Assembly (NCBI RefSeq): GCF_000308635.1 | Contig: NZ_BAGD01000053.1 | Span: 51,431-115,430, forward strand | From: Nocardia otitidiscaviarum NBRC 14405 | GTDB lineage: Bacteria; Actinomycetota; Actinomycetes; Mycobacteriales; Mycobacteriaceae | Direction: 5' to 3' | Length of the DNA: 64,000 nt | In this document: positions 8,540 through 20,110 of the stretch, piece by piece | How positions within the stretch are numbered: the stretch's first letter is position 1 | How the letters are laid out: every line of letters begins with the position of its first letter | Translations under genes and position numbers: made by a program | The notes under the pieces: model-generated | Told to the model about the DNA's origin: nothing | Seen by the model: only the letters and a program-made list of their open reading frames with translations | The model's database searches: none

Positions 8540-9052
8540 GGCATCACCTCGTGGAATTCGCGCGCTCGATATTCGCGCCGACGGCGGCGGTATCGCACGC
8601 GCGGAAATGGTGGATACGGAAGGAGAACAACTGCTGTCGAATTCGACGATGAATGTGACGAGCAGTACGGCGAGGTTACCTCGAGCAATGCGAGTCCGCT
8701 ACCGCGCGAAGTATGCCAATACATTGCCGCACAACGTGTTTGGTGTGTCCAGCAGTACCGCAACAGGTTCTCTCGCACCCCCTAGCCCAACCCCTATGCG
8801 AGTTTTCCCGGCAGGTCGCGAATACTGCTGTCTACCTTGATGTTCTATCGATCTTAAACTGAAACGGCGCTGTAACGTCTGTGATTGGCGGGACTGTTGT
8901 GGCGCAGAGTTACCAGTGGGTACTGGTACCGTTCGAATCGGCATCGGGGCTACTGGATAACGACGGCATTGCTTCGGATGATCGATCCGAATACGAATCG
9001 CCGCACCAGAATTCGACCGAACTCGCACAATCTTTCCAGAGAGTAGGGGGCT
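8540..9052. other. divergent promoter region of the nlt locus
   Basis: 513 bp separate nltC and nltA, which diverge. The stretch is visibly richer in A+T than its surroundings, notably around 8690-8880. Frames on both strands look non-coding, with scattered stops and skewed composition. It should hold the promoters of both arms. The inverted repeat at 8911-8928 is the only clear protein-binding candidate; no convincing -35/-10 pair with correct spacing was found. Confidence 0.55.
8911..8928. promoter_or_regulatory. inverted repeat (candidate operator) upstream of nltA
   Basis: TACCAGT at 8911-8917 and ACTGGTA at 8922-8928 form a perfect 7-bp inverted repeat with a 4-base spacer, 124 bases before the nltA start. 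The right half shares CTGGTACCG with the repeat upstream of the Cys hydrolase. The symmetry fits a dimeric helix-turn-helix regulator. Confidence 0.45.
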
Positions 9053-10099
9053 ATGCGTACCCGTTTCGAATCGATAGGTGCGTACACACCCGGCACCGTC
9101 CGTTCCACCGAGGAAGTGATCGCCAGTCTGTCGATCCCCAGGGCCTTGGACCTGGAGCGGATCACCGGAATCAAGAATCGTCGCGTGCACAACAGCGATC
9201 CGGACGATTACGAATCCTCGTTCGAACTGGCGCTGCGGGCGATCGACGACTGCCTGACGCACTCCGACTACGCCGCCGAGGATCTCGACGTCATCATCAA
9301 CGTCTCGATCACGCGCTTTCGCGGACCCGAATATTTCTGCTACGCACCGTCTTTCGCACTCATGCTGCGCAATGCCCTGGGTGCGAAGCAGGCACGGTAC
9401 TTCGACCTGTCCAATGCCTGCGCGGGCATGATCACCGGGGTGCTGCTGCTGGACCGCATGATCAAGGCGGGGGTGGTGCGCAATGGCCTGGTGGTCAGCG
9501 GCGAACAGATCACGCCCATCGCCGATACCGCCGCCCGAGAGATCAGCCAGCCCTACGATCCCCAGTTCGCCGCGCTCACCGTCGGCGACGCCGCGGTGGC
9601 GGTGGTGGTCGACGGTCGCGGTGACGACCACGACGAAATCCACTACATCGAGCTCATGACAACCTCCGCGGGAGCCGAGCACTGCCTGGGCATGCCGAGC
9701 GAGAAGACCACCGGTATCGCCATGTATACCGACAACCGGGCGCTGGCCAGCGAATCCCGCTTCCAGCAGGGCATCAGCCGCATGGACGACTTCCTGAAGG
9801 AAACCGGGCGCACCTGGGAGAGCGAGAAATACGACTACTGGGTGCACCATCAGTTCAGCGGCCCGGCCATCGAATACATCAGCCAGCTCACCGAACGGCA
9901 CTTCGACACCCCGATGCCGCAGCCGCTCAACGTCTATGACGAATTCGGCAATACCGCCTCCACCTCCCACTTCCTGGTGCTGCACGAACACCTGGCGCGG
10001 CAGCGCATTCCGAAGGGATCCAAGGTGCTGCTGATTCCGGAGGCGTCCGGGGTGGTCTCCGGGCACCTGGCCGCGACCATCACCCGATTGGAGGCGTGA
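9053..10099 (+). CDS. nltA: OleA-like thiolase subunit with catalytic Cys, NltA-like
   Basis: A 348-aa condensing enzyme of the KAS III/OleA thiolase type, expected to join two fatty acyl-CoAs head to head into a 2-alkyl-3-ketoacid. The nucleophile is Cys123 in SNACAGM, the His is H266 in WVHHQFSG, and the Asn is N300 in YDEFGNTAS. The loop that in homodimeric OleA supplies the catalytic base Glu to the neighbouring subunit reads YAPS here (residues 97-100), with no Glu. That suggests it relies on NltB for this residue. AGGGGG lies just before ATG 9053. nltB follows directly: the GTG codon after the stop opens it. Confidence 0.85.
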   Translation: MRTRFESIGAYTPGTVRSTEEVIASLSIPRALDLERITGIKNRRVHNSDPDDYESSFELALRAIDDCLTHSDYAAEDLDVIINVSITRFRGPEYFCYAPSFALMLRNALGAKQARYFDLSNACAGMITGVLLLDRMIKAGVVRNGLVVSGEQITPIADTAAREISQPYDPQFAALTVGDAAVAVVVDGRGDDHDEIHYIELMTTSAGAEHCLGMPSEKTTGIAMYTDNRALASESRFQQGISRMDDFLKETGRTWESEKYDYWVHHQFSGPAIEYISQLTERHFDTPMPQPLNVYDEFGNTASTSHFLVLHEHLARQRIPKGSKVLLIPEASGVVSGHLAATITRLEA

Positions 10100-11044
10100 G
10101 TGATGTCAACGGCGATCGTTTCGGGTGCGGTGTGCACCGATCAGGACACCGGCAGCTTCTTCGAACTGGCCAGCCGCGCCGGGCGGACCTGCCTGGAACA
10201 GGCCGGGGTGTCGCCGAACCGGATCGGCCTGGTGATCAACGCGGGCGTCTTCCGCGACAGTAATATCTCCGAACCGGCGGTGGCGGCGCTCATCCAGAAG
10301 CGCCTGGACATCGGACTGGAGTACGTCAGCGGGAACGTGCCCGCCTTCTCCTTCGACCTCATGAACGGGGCCACCGGTGTGCTGCACGCGTTCATGGCCG
10401 CGCAGTGCTTCCTGGCGCCCGGCGAGGTGGAATACGCCATGGTGGTCGCCGGCGACACCCATCCCTCCATGATCCGGGACCACGACGAGTTCCCCTACGC
10501 CGCCAGCGGTGCGGCCGTCCTGCTCCGATCCGATACGGAGGCGGGCGGATTCGGTCGCCCGCACACCAGCGAGGTCGACGGCTCGGCACCGCCCACCGCC
10601 TGGGTGGATCTGGAGTCGGCGGGCACCGACGGCCGCAACGCGCTGACCGTGCGGGCCGGGACGGGTGATCCGCTGGAATTGGCCGACCGGGTGGTGCGCG
10701 CCTGCCTGGCCGACGAGGGCATCGACGCGGCGGATTTCGCCACCGGCAAGGCGGTGCTGCTCGCGCCCGCGCCGGTGGCCGGATTCCGGGAACGGCTGGC
10801 CTACCGGTTGGGCATTCCGGTGGCGGCCGTGGCGGGCGTGGATCCGGCGCTGGGCGATCCGTTCAGCGCGGCGCCGGTGCACGCGTATGCGCAGGCTGCC
10901 GCGTCGGGGCTGCTCGAGGGGGTGCGCACGGTGCTGTTCCTGGGCGCGGACGACAGCGCGGCGGCGTGTCTGCCGTATCGACCGCTGCCGCTGTCGCTCT
11001 CCGGTTCCGTCACCGAGCTGCAGTCCAATCAGGTTGCGGGTTAA
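10100..11044 (+). CDS. nltB: OleA-like partner subunit lacking the Cys, NltB-like
   Basis: A 314-aa thiolase-fold protein, shorter than NltA and without its catalytic residues. The nucleophile position reads MNGATGV, with Ala91 where NltA has Cys123, and no clear His or Asn counterpart is seen. It does have Glu58 in SEPAVAAL, at the position where OleA carries the base that reaches into the partner active site. The simplest reading is an NltA-NltB heterodimer with one working site: Cys from NltA, Glu from NltB. The start is GTG 10100 or ATG 10103, both served by GGAGG at 10090-10094, so it is tightly coupled to nltA. A strong hairpin follows the stop. Confidence 0.8.
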   Translation: MMSTAIVSGAVCTDQDTGSFFELASRAGRTCLEQAGVSPNRIGLVINAGVFRDSNISEPAVAALIQKRLDIGLEYVSGNVPAFSFDLMNGATGVLHAFMAAQCFLAPGEVEYAMVVAGDTHPSMIRDHDEFPYAASGAAVLLRSDTEAGGFGRPHTSEVDGSAPPTAWVDLESAGTDGRNALTVRAGTGDPLELADRVVRACLADEGIDAADFATGKAVLLAPAPVAGFRERLAYRLGIPVAAVAGVDPALGDPFSAAPVHAYAQAAASGLLEGVRTVLFLGADDSAAACLPYRPLPLSLSGSVTELQSNQVAG

Positions 11045-11059
11045 CCTGATTCATCCGAT

Positions 11060-11087
11060 CGCTCGCCGACGGACGCGTCGGCGAGCG
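11060..11087 (+). terminator. terminator after nltB
   Basis: A perfect 12-bp GC-rich stem (11060-11071 with 11076-11087) and a four-base loop begin 15 bases after the nltB stop. It closes the nltAB unit and separates it from the LuxR-type regulator gene. Confidence 0.75.
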
Positions 11088-11217
11088 CCGGAACACACCG
11101 TCGTGCCCGGCTGAGACCGGCCGCCGTCAGGCGTCCACCCGCTGCAACGATGCCGCTCCAGCACATCAGCTCGTCGTGCCCTCCCCTCAGTCGGGACTGA
11201 AGGAGATCGATGAAGGG

Positions 11218-13341
11218 ATGTCGGCTATGCAGCGGTCGATCGGTCGGGACCGGAAACCACTGTCCATCGTCGGCGGCTCGCGCGGTCCGGCGCGGCACCG
11301 CCGCCCGGACGACGAGCCGGACGGTATGGCGGAACTGCTGCGGCTGGACGGGCCGGGGCTGTCCGTCGCGCGCGCGGTGGCGGTACTGGGCCCCGCCGCC
11401 ACCGTTGCCCGGGTGTCCGCGCTGCTGGGCACCGACACCTCCGAAACCCACCGCATCATCACGGAATTGGAGATGACGGCGGCGTTCGAGGGGCAACGCT
11501 GTATCGACCCCGCGGTGGGTGCGCGCCTACTGCGGGACCTGTCCGTGGGGGAGCGGCGCGATCTGCACGGCCGGGCAGCCGAAGTGCTGCACGGTAGCGG
11601 ATTCCGACCGGCCGTGGTCGCGCCGCACCTCTACGCCGCGGGGGAGACCGGCACCGCCTGGGCGGCTCGGGTGCTGGTCGCCGCGGCGGCCGAGGCGGTG
11701 GCCGAGGATCAGCTCGACTGGGCGGCGAAATATCTCGAGCTGGGCTACCGGGCCAGTGATCGGGCCCGGGAGCGCGCGGCCATCGCCACCCGGCTCGTCG
11801 CGGTGGAATGGCGGATCAACCCCTCCGGGCGCACCCGCAACTTCGGGCGACTACGGGCGGCGCTGGCCGCCGGGCTGGTGCCCTACCCGGAGGTGCCCGC
11901 CGCGGTGTCGTTCATGCTGTGGCATGGATGCGGCCAGCATGTGGACCGCGCGCTGGCCCGGCTCGAACGTGGCGTCGGCGGTGCGCTCACCGTCGGACCT
12001 GGCATCGAATTCCTGTGTGCCTGGATTCGATACACCCATCCCACCCATGTGGAACGCCACCCCGACCTGTTCTCCGGACGCCCCCGCGACACCGCCGCGC
12101 CGGGCGAGCGGGACTCCCCGCACCGGCAGGCCGCGGACCTGCTCGCCGCCCTGGCCACACCGCGCCCGCCCGCCGACCTGGCCGCCGCCGCCCAGCGCAT
12201 CCTGGCCGGGCACCGGCTCACCATCACCACGGTGGAGGCGCTGGTGGCGGCCGTCGACTGCCTCATGCACACCGATCGGCTGGATCTCGCCGACGCCTGG
12301 TGCACCTCACTGCTGGCGGAGGCGGCGGCCCGGCACGCGCCCACCTGGCGGTCCGTCTTCGCGGCCGTGCGCGCCGAAACCCTGCTGCGCAAGGGCAGAC
12401 TCCGTGAGGCGGCCGAGCACGCGGTGCTCGCGTTGAACCTGGTCCCCGCCGAACATCTGGGCGTGTGGGCGGGGCGGCCCATCGGCGTGCTGGTGCGGGC
12501 GCTCACCGCGCAGGGCAAGCACTCCGAGGCCGCGGCCCAGCTGCGCCGCCCGGTGCCCCGGGCCATGTTCGAATCCCGCTTCGCCCTCACCTATCTCAGC
12601 GCCCACGGTGAACACTGCCTGGCCACCGGGCGGCCCGAGGAGGCGCTGCGGCATTTCCGGCAGTGCGGAAATCTCATGCGGCAGTGGGGAATGGACTACG
12701 CGTGGCTGACCCCGTGGCGCAATGACGTGGCCGCCGCGCACCTGGCCGTCGGCCGCCAACGCGAGGCCCGCGCCTTCGCCAGCATGCACCTGGACCTGGT
12801 CGGCGGCCCCGACGGTCACCGCAGCGCCGGGGTCTCGCTGCGTATTCTCGCCGCCACCGCCGATCCGCATCGGCGGGTGAGTCTGCTGCGCCGGGCGGTC
12901 GCGGTGGCGCGCGCCGGCGACGGCGACCTCGAATTGGCCATGGCACTGGGCGATCTGGGCCGCGCCTACCGTTCCATGGGCGATACCGACCGGGCCCGGC
13001 CGCTGCTGCGCGACGCCATCCGGCTGGCCGAACAGTGCGATGCCGAACTGCTGCAGCGTCGACTGCGCGGTGACCGGCAACCACCGGCCACCGAGCCCAT
13101 CCCGCGGGTTCGCCTGGCCCCCAGTGCCTTCGAAACCCTCAGCCCGGCCGAGCGCCGAGTGGCGGAACTGGCCGCACTGGGCAAGCGCAACCGCGATATC
13201 GCGGCGGCGCTGACCATCACCACCAGCACGGTGGAGCAGCACCTGACGCGGGTGTACCGCAAGCTGTCCGTCGCCCGCCGCAGCGAACTGCGGTTCGTGC
13301 TCGCGGCGCACGTGGATTCGACGCGATCGGCGGTGGGGTGA
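11218..13341 (+). CDS. LuxR-family (LAL-like) transcriptional regulator without an ATPase domain
   Basis: A 707-aa regulator with a C-terminal LuxR helix-turn-helix: LSPAERRVAELAALGKRNRD, then a recognition helix in TSTVEQHLTRVYRKL. The long central part consists of alpha-helical repeats of TPR/MalT type. It resembles the C-terminal two thirds of a LAL regulator but has no Walker A motif or NTPase module, so it is an ATPase-less member. It directly follows nltAB and is the obvious candidate to control the locus. The start is uncertain: ATG 11218 is preferred (AAGGAG and GAAGGG upstream); an in-frame GTG at 11176 has no ribosome binding site. Confidence 0.75.
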   Translation: MSAMQRSIGRDRKPLSIVGGSRGPARHRRPDDEPDGMAELLRLDGPGLSVARAVAVLGPAATVARVSALLGTDTSETHRIITELEMTAAFEGQRCIDPAVGARLLRDLSVGERRDLHGRAAEVLHGSGFRPAVVAPHLYAAGETGTAWAARVLVAAAAEAVAEDQLDWAAKYLELGYRASDRARERAAIATRLVAVEWRINPSGRTRNFGRLRAALAAGLVPYPEVPAAVSFMLWHGCGQHVDRALARLERGVGGALTVGPGIEFLCAWIRYTHPTHVERHPDLFSGRPRDTAAPGERDSPHRQAADLLAALATPRPPADLAAAAQRILAGHRLTITTVEALVAAVDCLMHTDRLDLADAWCTSLLAEAAARHAPTWRSVFAAVRAETLLRKGRLREAAEHAVLALNLVPAEHLGVWAGRPIGVLVRALTAQGKHSEAAAQLRRPVPRAMFESRFALTYLSAHGEHCLATGRPEEALRHFRQCGNLMRQWGMDYAWLTPWRNDVAAAHLAVGRQREARAFASMHLDLVGGPDGHRSAGVSLRILAATADPHRRVSLLRRAVAVARAGDGDLELAMALGDLGRAYRSMGDTDRARPLLRDAIRLAEQCDAELLQRRLRGDRQPPATEPIPRVRLAPSAFETLSPAERRVAELAALGKRNRDIAAALTITTSTVEQHLTRVYRKLSVARRSELRFVLAAHVDSTRSAVG

Positions 13342-13539
13342 GGATCAGGTGCTGGGCGGAGCACGGCCGCACGGCCCACCGGTGTGGTGCCGCGATGACA
13401 GGAGGCGGGCAGGCGCTACGCGGAGGTGCGGACCGCGGTGACCGATGGCGGCAGCGGGCGGACAGCCCGTGCCGCGCGTGCGGACCCGTGAGCGATGCCG
13501 AGGACTATCGATTCGGCGGATGCGAGGAGAGGACACGCC

Positions 13540-14916
13540 ATGGGGGCGAGCACTGTTGGCGGCGGGGCGGCGGAAGTCGCGGTCGAATCGGCGGAACCGC
13601 TGCGGCCCGAGCACGATCCGTTCTATCGGCCGCCGCGGGGGCTGTCCCGGCGCGCGCCCGGCGCCGTGCTGCGGTCGCGGGCGGTGGAACTGGCGCTGCT
13701 CGGGGTGCTGCCGCAGCGGATCGCGGCATGGCAGCTGCTCTACCGCAGCACCGATCTGCACGGTCGGCCGGAGGCGGCCGTGACCACCGTGCTGCTGCCC
13801 TGGGGCGCGGATCCGGCGCAGGCGCGGCCGGTGGTGTCCTATCAGTGCGCCATCGACGCGGTGGCGTCGAACTGCCTGCCCTCGTACGCGTTTCGGCGCG
13901 GGTCACGGGCTTTGGGTGCGCTGCCGCAGTTGGAGTTGCTGCTCGTCGCGCACGCGCTCACCCGGGGCTGGGCCATCTCGGTGCCCGACCACATCGGCAC
14001 CGCGGGGCATTTCGGCACGCCACGCGAGCCTGGCTACCGCGCCCTGGACGGACTACGCGCCACGCTGGCCTTCCTCGGCCACCCGGTGGATACGCCGGTG
14101 GCGCTGTCCGGCTACTCCGGCGGCGGGCTGGCCACGGTGTGGGCGGCGGAGATGGCCGCCGCCTACGCGCCGGAGCTGAATATCCTGGCCGCCGCGGCCG
14201 GGTCGCCGGTCGGTGATCTGGAGTCGACCTTCTTCCGGCTCAATGACGCACGGTTCGGCTTCGGCGGGCTGGCGACGCTGTGTCTGGCCGGGCTGCGGCG
14301 CGCCTATCCACCACTGCACGCCAGCCTGGCCGAACGGCTCGACCCGGCGTCACTGGAACTGCTGGATCGTGCCGAGCGCAGCACCACCATCCCGCTGGTG
14401 CTGCGCGCCAGCCGCGCTCGCCTCCAGGATCTGGAGGGCGGCGCGCTCGCGGCCCTGCGCACCCTGCCGCAGGTGCGTGCGGTGCTCACCGACATCCAGC
14501 CGGGCGACAATCCGCCCGACTTCCCGGTGCTCACCGTGCAGGGCGTACACGACCTGGTCATCCCGGTCGGCAATGTGGACCGGCTGGTGGACCGCTATCG
14601 CGCGGCGGGCACCCCGGTGCGCTACATCCGCGACCTGCTCGGCGACCACGTCGGTCTCGGACTGCTGGCCGCGCCGCTGGTGGAGAACTGGCTGGCGGCC
14701 CGCTTCGCCGGAAAACCCCTCGACCGCACCACCACCGACACCGTGCTCTCCGTCGCCGCGTCACGCCAGGCCGCGACCGGCTACCTGCGCCTGGGCGCAC
14801 TGCTGCTGCGGGCCCTGACCGTCCGCCCGATCGGTGGACCCGCGGAGCCGGAATCGCCACGGCGTCACGATGGCACGGTGCGCGGTTCGCTGCGCGACGC
14901 ATCGGCCGACCGCTGA
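13540..14916 (+). CDS. secretory-lipase family (LIP) hydrolase
   Basis: A 458-aa alpha/beta hydrolase of the LIP family, which contains fungal secreted lipases and mycobacterial/nocardial relatives. Visible features: FYRPPRGL near the N-terminus, ARPVVSYQCAID, DHIGTAGHFGTPREPG before the elbow, the nucleophile motif ALSGYSGGGLAT, and the acid and His in VQGVHDLVIP and LLGDHVGLG. No signal peptide is apparent, so it may act in the cell or leave by another route. ATG 13540, with AGGAG upstream, is preferred over a GTG-like extension at 13495 that has no ribosome binding site. It acts on acyl esters by family; the substrate is unknown. It lies downstream of the LuxR regulator in the same direction. 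Confidence 0.75.
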   Translation: MGASTVGGGAAEVAVESAEPLRPEHDPFYRPPRGLSRRAPGAVLRSRAVELALLGVLPQRIAAWQLLYRSTDLHGRPEAAVTTVLLPWGADPAQARPVVSYQCAIDAVASNCLPSYAFRRGSRALGALPQLELLLVAHALTRGWAISVPDHIGTAGHFGTPREPGYRALDGLRATLAFLGHPVDTPVALSGYSGGGLATVWAAEMAAAYAPELNILAAAAGSPVGDLESTFFRLNDARFGFGGLATLCLAGLRRAYPPLHASLAERLDPASLELLDRAERSTTIPLVLRASRARLQDLEGGALAALRTLPQVRAVLTDIQPGDNPPDFPVLTVQGVHDLVIPVGNVDRLVDRYRAAGTPVRYIRDLLGDHVGLGLLAAPLVENWLAARFAGKPLDRTTTDTVLSVAASRQAATGYLRLGALLLRALTVRPIGGPAEPESPRRHDGTVRGSLRDASADR

Positions 14917-14980
14917 CCCGCGCTGCGGACACCGTCGCGCCCGGGCAGGCCGGACCGGCATGCACCCAGGGGGTCGAGTC

Positions 14981-17294
<2,314 letters not shown>

Positions 17295-17414
17295 GTGTTC
17301 CCTTTGGTCGATCCAACTCGTTCGCTCCGAGTCTGCCACCGTTTTCCCGCCGCGGGCCAGCACAGTTCGGCCACGCCCAGCGCTGAGAGCCGCTGGCTAT
17401 GAATCGACGGGGAT

Positions 17415-17449
17415 GGGCGAGCGGGGGCGGGCCGCCGTCCCGCTCGCCC
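17415..17449 (-). terminator. terminator after panB
   Basis: A perfect 11-bp stem (GGGCGAGCGGG at 17415-17425, CCCGCTCGCCC at 17439-17449) sits eight bases past the panB stop and upstream of the lipoprotein operon promoter. Confidence 0.65.
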
Positions 17450-17456
17450 GGCCCGA

Positions 17457-18317
17457 TCAGAAGCTGTGTTCCGGACCCGGGAACGTGCCGCGTCGCACCT
17501 CGTCGGCGAAAGTCGCTGCGGCGGTGCGCAGTTCGTCACCGACGCGGCCGAAGCGCTTGACGAACTTCGCGGTCTTGCCGCTGGTGTAGCCCGCCATGTC
17601 CTGCCAGACCAGCACCTGCGCGTCGCAGTCCACCCCGGCCCCGATGCCGACGGTCGGAATGGTCAGCTTGCGGGTGACCTGCCCGGCCAACTCGGCGGGC
17701 ACCATCTCCATGACCACGGAGAAAGCGCCGGCCTCCTGCACCGCGATGGCGTCGGCGATGAGCTGCTCGGCACCGTCGCCGCGCCCCTGCACCCGGAAAC
17801 CGCCCAGGGTGTTGACGCTCTGCGGGGTGAAGCCGATATGCGCCATCACCGGGATGCCGGCGGCAGTCAGCTTGGCGATGTGGTCGGCGACCCGTTCGCC
17901 GCCCTCCAGTTTGACCGCGTGCGCGCCGCCCTCCTTCATGAAGCGGGTGGCGGTCGCCAGGGCCTGCTCCGGGGCGGATTCATAGCTGCCGAACGGCAGA
18001 TCCGCCACCACCAGCGCGTGCGGCGCACCGCGCACCACGCCGCGCACCAGCGGAATCAGCTCGTCGATGGTGATGGGCACGGTGGTGTCGTAGCCGTACA
18101 CCACATTGGCGGCCGAATCGCCGACCAGCAGGACCGGGATACCGGCCTCCTCGAAGATGCGCGCCGAGGAGTAGTCGTAGGCGGTGAGCATGGACCAGCG
18201 CTCACCATTGGCCTTCATCTGCTGCAGGTGATGCACTCGCGTCTTCCGCGTGGCGGGAGTCGCCGGTGCCGGTGCAGCGCCGTAGGCAGGGGTTTCCGCA
18301 TCGGATACGGACATCAT
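17457..18317 (-). CDS. panB: 3-methyl-2-oxobutanoate hydroxymethyltransferase (PanB)
   Basis: A 286-aa ketopantoate hydroxymethyltransferase, the first committed step toward pantothenate and CoA, using methylene-tetrahydrofolate. Conserved segments are the metal-site [57 protein letters not shown] with the catalytic Glu, and [19 protein letters not shown] sequence near the end. A disordered Ala/Pro-rich N-terminal tail of about 22 residues precedes the barrel. The start is ATG 18317 (or 18314) after AAAGGG. It is divergent from the secreted peptidase gene, matching the panB-Rv2224c arrangement in mycobacteria. Confidence 0.93.
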   Translation of the reverse strand: MMSVSDAETPAYGAAPAPATPATRKTRVHHLQQMKANGERWSMLTAYDYSSARIFEEAGIPVLLVGDSAANVVYGYDTTVPITIDELIPLVRGVVRGAPHALVVADLPFGSYESAPEQALATATRFMKEGGAHAVKLEGGERVADHIAKLTAAGIPVMAHIGFTPQSVNTLGGFRVQGRGDGAEQLIADAIAVQEAGAFSVVMEMVPAELAGQVTRKLTIPTVGIGAGVDCDAQVLVWQDMAGYTSGKTAKFVKRFGRVGDELRTAAATFADEVRRGTFPGPEHSF

Positions 18318-18489
18318 CGTCCCTTTCGTCGTCCTCGAGGCCCGACCGGGTCCCCGGGTTTCACTGACGCCCTTCAGTGTCTCACGCGGCGTGGTCGTGC
18401 CCACGGTGCAATTCCTCACAGCGACCGGCCCGGGAGCGGACTCCCGGCGAAGGGAAGGCAACCGGAACCGCCATGGCACGATCGTGGGC

Positions 18490-20016
18490 ATGGGGTTCAA
18501 GCGATCAGGTCGCGCCGTGCTCGCGGTCGCGGCGGTGGCGATGGTGGCGTCCGGGTGTAGCAGTGAGGCGGTGACCGGGAATCCGGTGGCAACCGCGCCC
18601 GCGGGGCTGGAGCAGTTCTACGGTCAGAGCGTGCGATGGGGCAGCTGCGCGAAGTTCAGCGCGGACGAACTGCCGCGTGGCCTCGAATGCGCCCACGTCA
18701 GCGTCCCGGTCGACTACGAGAACCCGGGCGGTGAGACCGCCGAGATCGCCATCTCCCGCCTGCGGGCCACCGGCGACAAGATCGGATCGCTGCTGTTCAA
18801 CCCGGGCGGGCCGGGCGTCTCCGGGCTCACCATGAACACCGTCGGCGACGGCACCGCGCTCGCGGAGCGCTTCGACCGCATCGGCTTCGATCCCCGCGGC
18901 GTCGGCGCGTCCACCCCGGCCATCACCTGCCTGACCCCGGCTGAGATGGACGCCGAGCGCGCCGAGCCGCCCTTCGACAACGATCCTGCCGGTATCGCCG
19001 CCGCCGAGGCGGACAACAAGGACTACGCGAGCAAATGCGTCGAGCGCACCGGCGCGGAGTTCCTCGCCCATGTCGGCACCCGCGAGGTGGTCCAGGACAT
19101 GGACGTGATCCGCGCGGTGCTCGGCGACGACAAGCTCAGCTACGTGGGCTACTCCTACGGCACCCGGCTCGGTTACACCTACGCCGAGCAGTTCCCCGAC
19201 CGGGTGCGCGCACTCGTGCTCGACGGTGCGCTGGACCCCTCGCAGGACCCGGTCGAGGAATCGGTCCTGCAGGCCGAGAGCTTCCAGCAGGCATTCGACG
19301 CCTACGCGGCAGACTGTGCCACCGAGGCCGCCTGCCCGCTCGGCACCGATCCCACGGAATCGGTCAAGCGGTTCCGGGAGCTGGTCGACCCGCTGTGGGA
19401 CACGCCGGCCGTGACCGACGACCCGCGCGGGCTGCACTACGGCGACGCCATCACCGGTGTGCAGCAGACGCTGTACTCCAATCGGTTCTGGCCCGCGCTC
19501 ACCAAAGGCCTCAACGAACTGCGGGAGGGCCGCGGCGACACCCTGCTGGCCCTGGCCGACCTCTACGACGGCCGCCGCGACGACGGCACCTACGACAACA
19601 TCACGGACGCGTTCAACGCCATTCGCTGCGTGGACGATCCGCGGGTGGAGGACCGGGCCGTCGCGGCCAAACAGGATGCCGAATACCGCCGGGTGGCCCC
19701 CTTCCTCGACGACGGCCGCGGCACCGGGGCCGCCCCGCTGGAACTGTGCGCGATCTGGCCGGTGCCCAACACCTCCACCCCGCACGAGGTCTCGATCCCG
19801 AATCTGCCCGCGACGGTGGTGGTCTCGACCACCGAGGACCCGGCCACCCCGTACCAGGCGGGCGTGGACCTGGCCCGGCAGCTCGACGCCGCGCTGATCA
19901 CCTACAACGGCACCCGCCACACCGTGTCGCTGTCGGGCGTGTCGGACTGTGTCGATACGCCCGTCATCGACTACCTGATCGACCTGACGCCGCCTACGCC
20001 GGGACTGACCTGCTGA
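18490..20016 (+). CDS. exported tripeptidyl-aminopeptidase-like serine hydrolase (lipoprotein)
   Basis: A 508-aa alpha/beta hydrolase of the TAP-like peptidase group, orthologous by position to the M. tuberculosis Rv2223c/Rv2224c (CaeA/Hip1) pair. The signal peptide ends in a lipobox-like VASGCSSE near residue 25, so it is probably a lipid-anchored envelope enzyme. Family features are [12 protein letters not shown] (oxyanion hole), [12 protein letters not shown], the elbow [17 protein letters not shown] with Ser, [11 protein letters not shown] with the acid, NGTRHTV with His, and paired cysteines across the lid and the TAP C-terminal domain. ATG 18490 is preferred because the signal peptide follows directly. 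It precedes glnA2 in the conserved order. Confidence 0.88.
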   Translation: MGFKRSGRAVLAVAAVAMVASGCSSEAVTGNPVATAPAGLEQFYGQSVRWGSCAKFSADELPRGLECAHVSVPVDYENPGGETAEIAISRLRATGDKIGSLLFNPGGPGVSGLTMNTVGDGTALAERFDRIGFDPRGVGASTPAITCLTPAEMDAERAEPPFDNDPAGIAAAEADNKDYASKCVERTGAEFLAHVGTREVVQDMDVIRAVLGDDKLSYVGYSYGTRLGYTYAEQFPDRVRALVLDGALDPSQDPVEESVLQAESFQQAFDAYAADCATEAACPLGTDPTESVKRFRELVDPLWDTPAVTDDPRGLHYGDAITGVQQTLYSNRFWPALTKGLNELREGRGDTLLALADLYDGRRDDGTYDNITDAFNAIRCVDDPRVEDRAVAAKQDAEYRRVAPFLDDGRGTGAAPLELCAIWPVPNTSTPHEVSIPNLPATVVVSTTEDPATPYQAGVDLARQLDAALITYNGTRHTVSLSGVSDCVDTPVIDYLIDLTPPTPGLTC

Positions 20017-20072
20017 AGTCCCGCACGGCCGGGCCGGTTCGCCGGTGAAGGTTTCACAACGCAGCTGCCATG

Positions 20073-20088
20073 TAACACGGATTTAACT
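20073..20088 (+). promoter_or_regulatory. weak GlnR-like half site upstream of glnA2
   Basis: GTAAC at 20073-20077, six bases, then TTAAC at 20084-20088 resembles one a/b box of the actinobacterial GlnR consensus (gTnAC-n6-GaAAC) about 22 bases before the glnA2 start. Only one imperfect pair is present, so the call is weak. Confidence 0.25.
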
Positions 20089-20110
20089 CCGACTGCCTAC
20101 GCTCGCGAGC

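Noticed and set aside
8881..9624. A 247-codon open frame across the nltA promoter and the first half of nltA
   Set aside because: It overlaps nltA in another frame and encodes an Arg/His-rich product without motifs; nltA has the thiolase signature.
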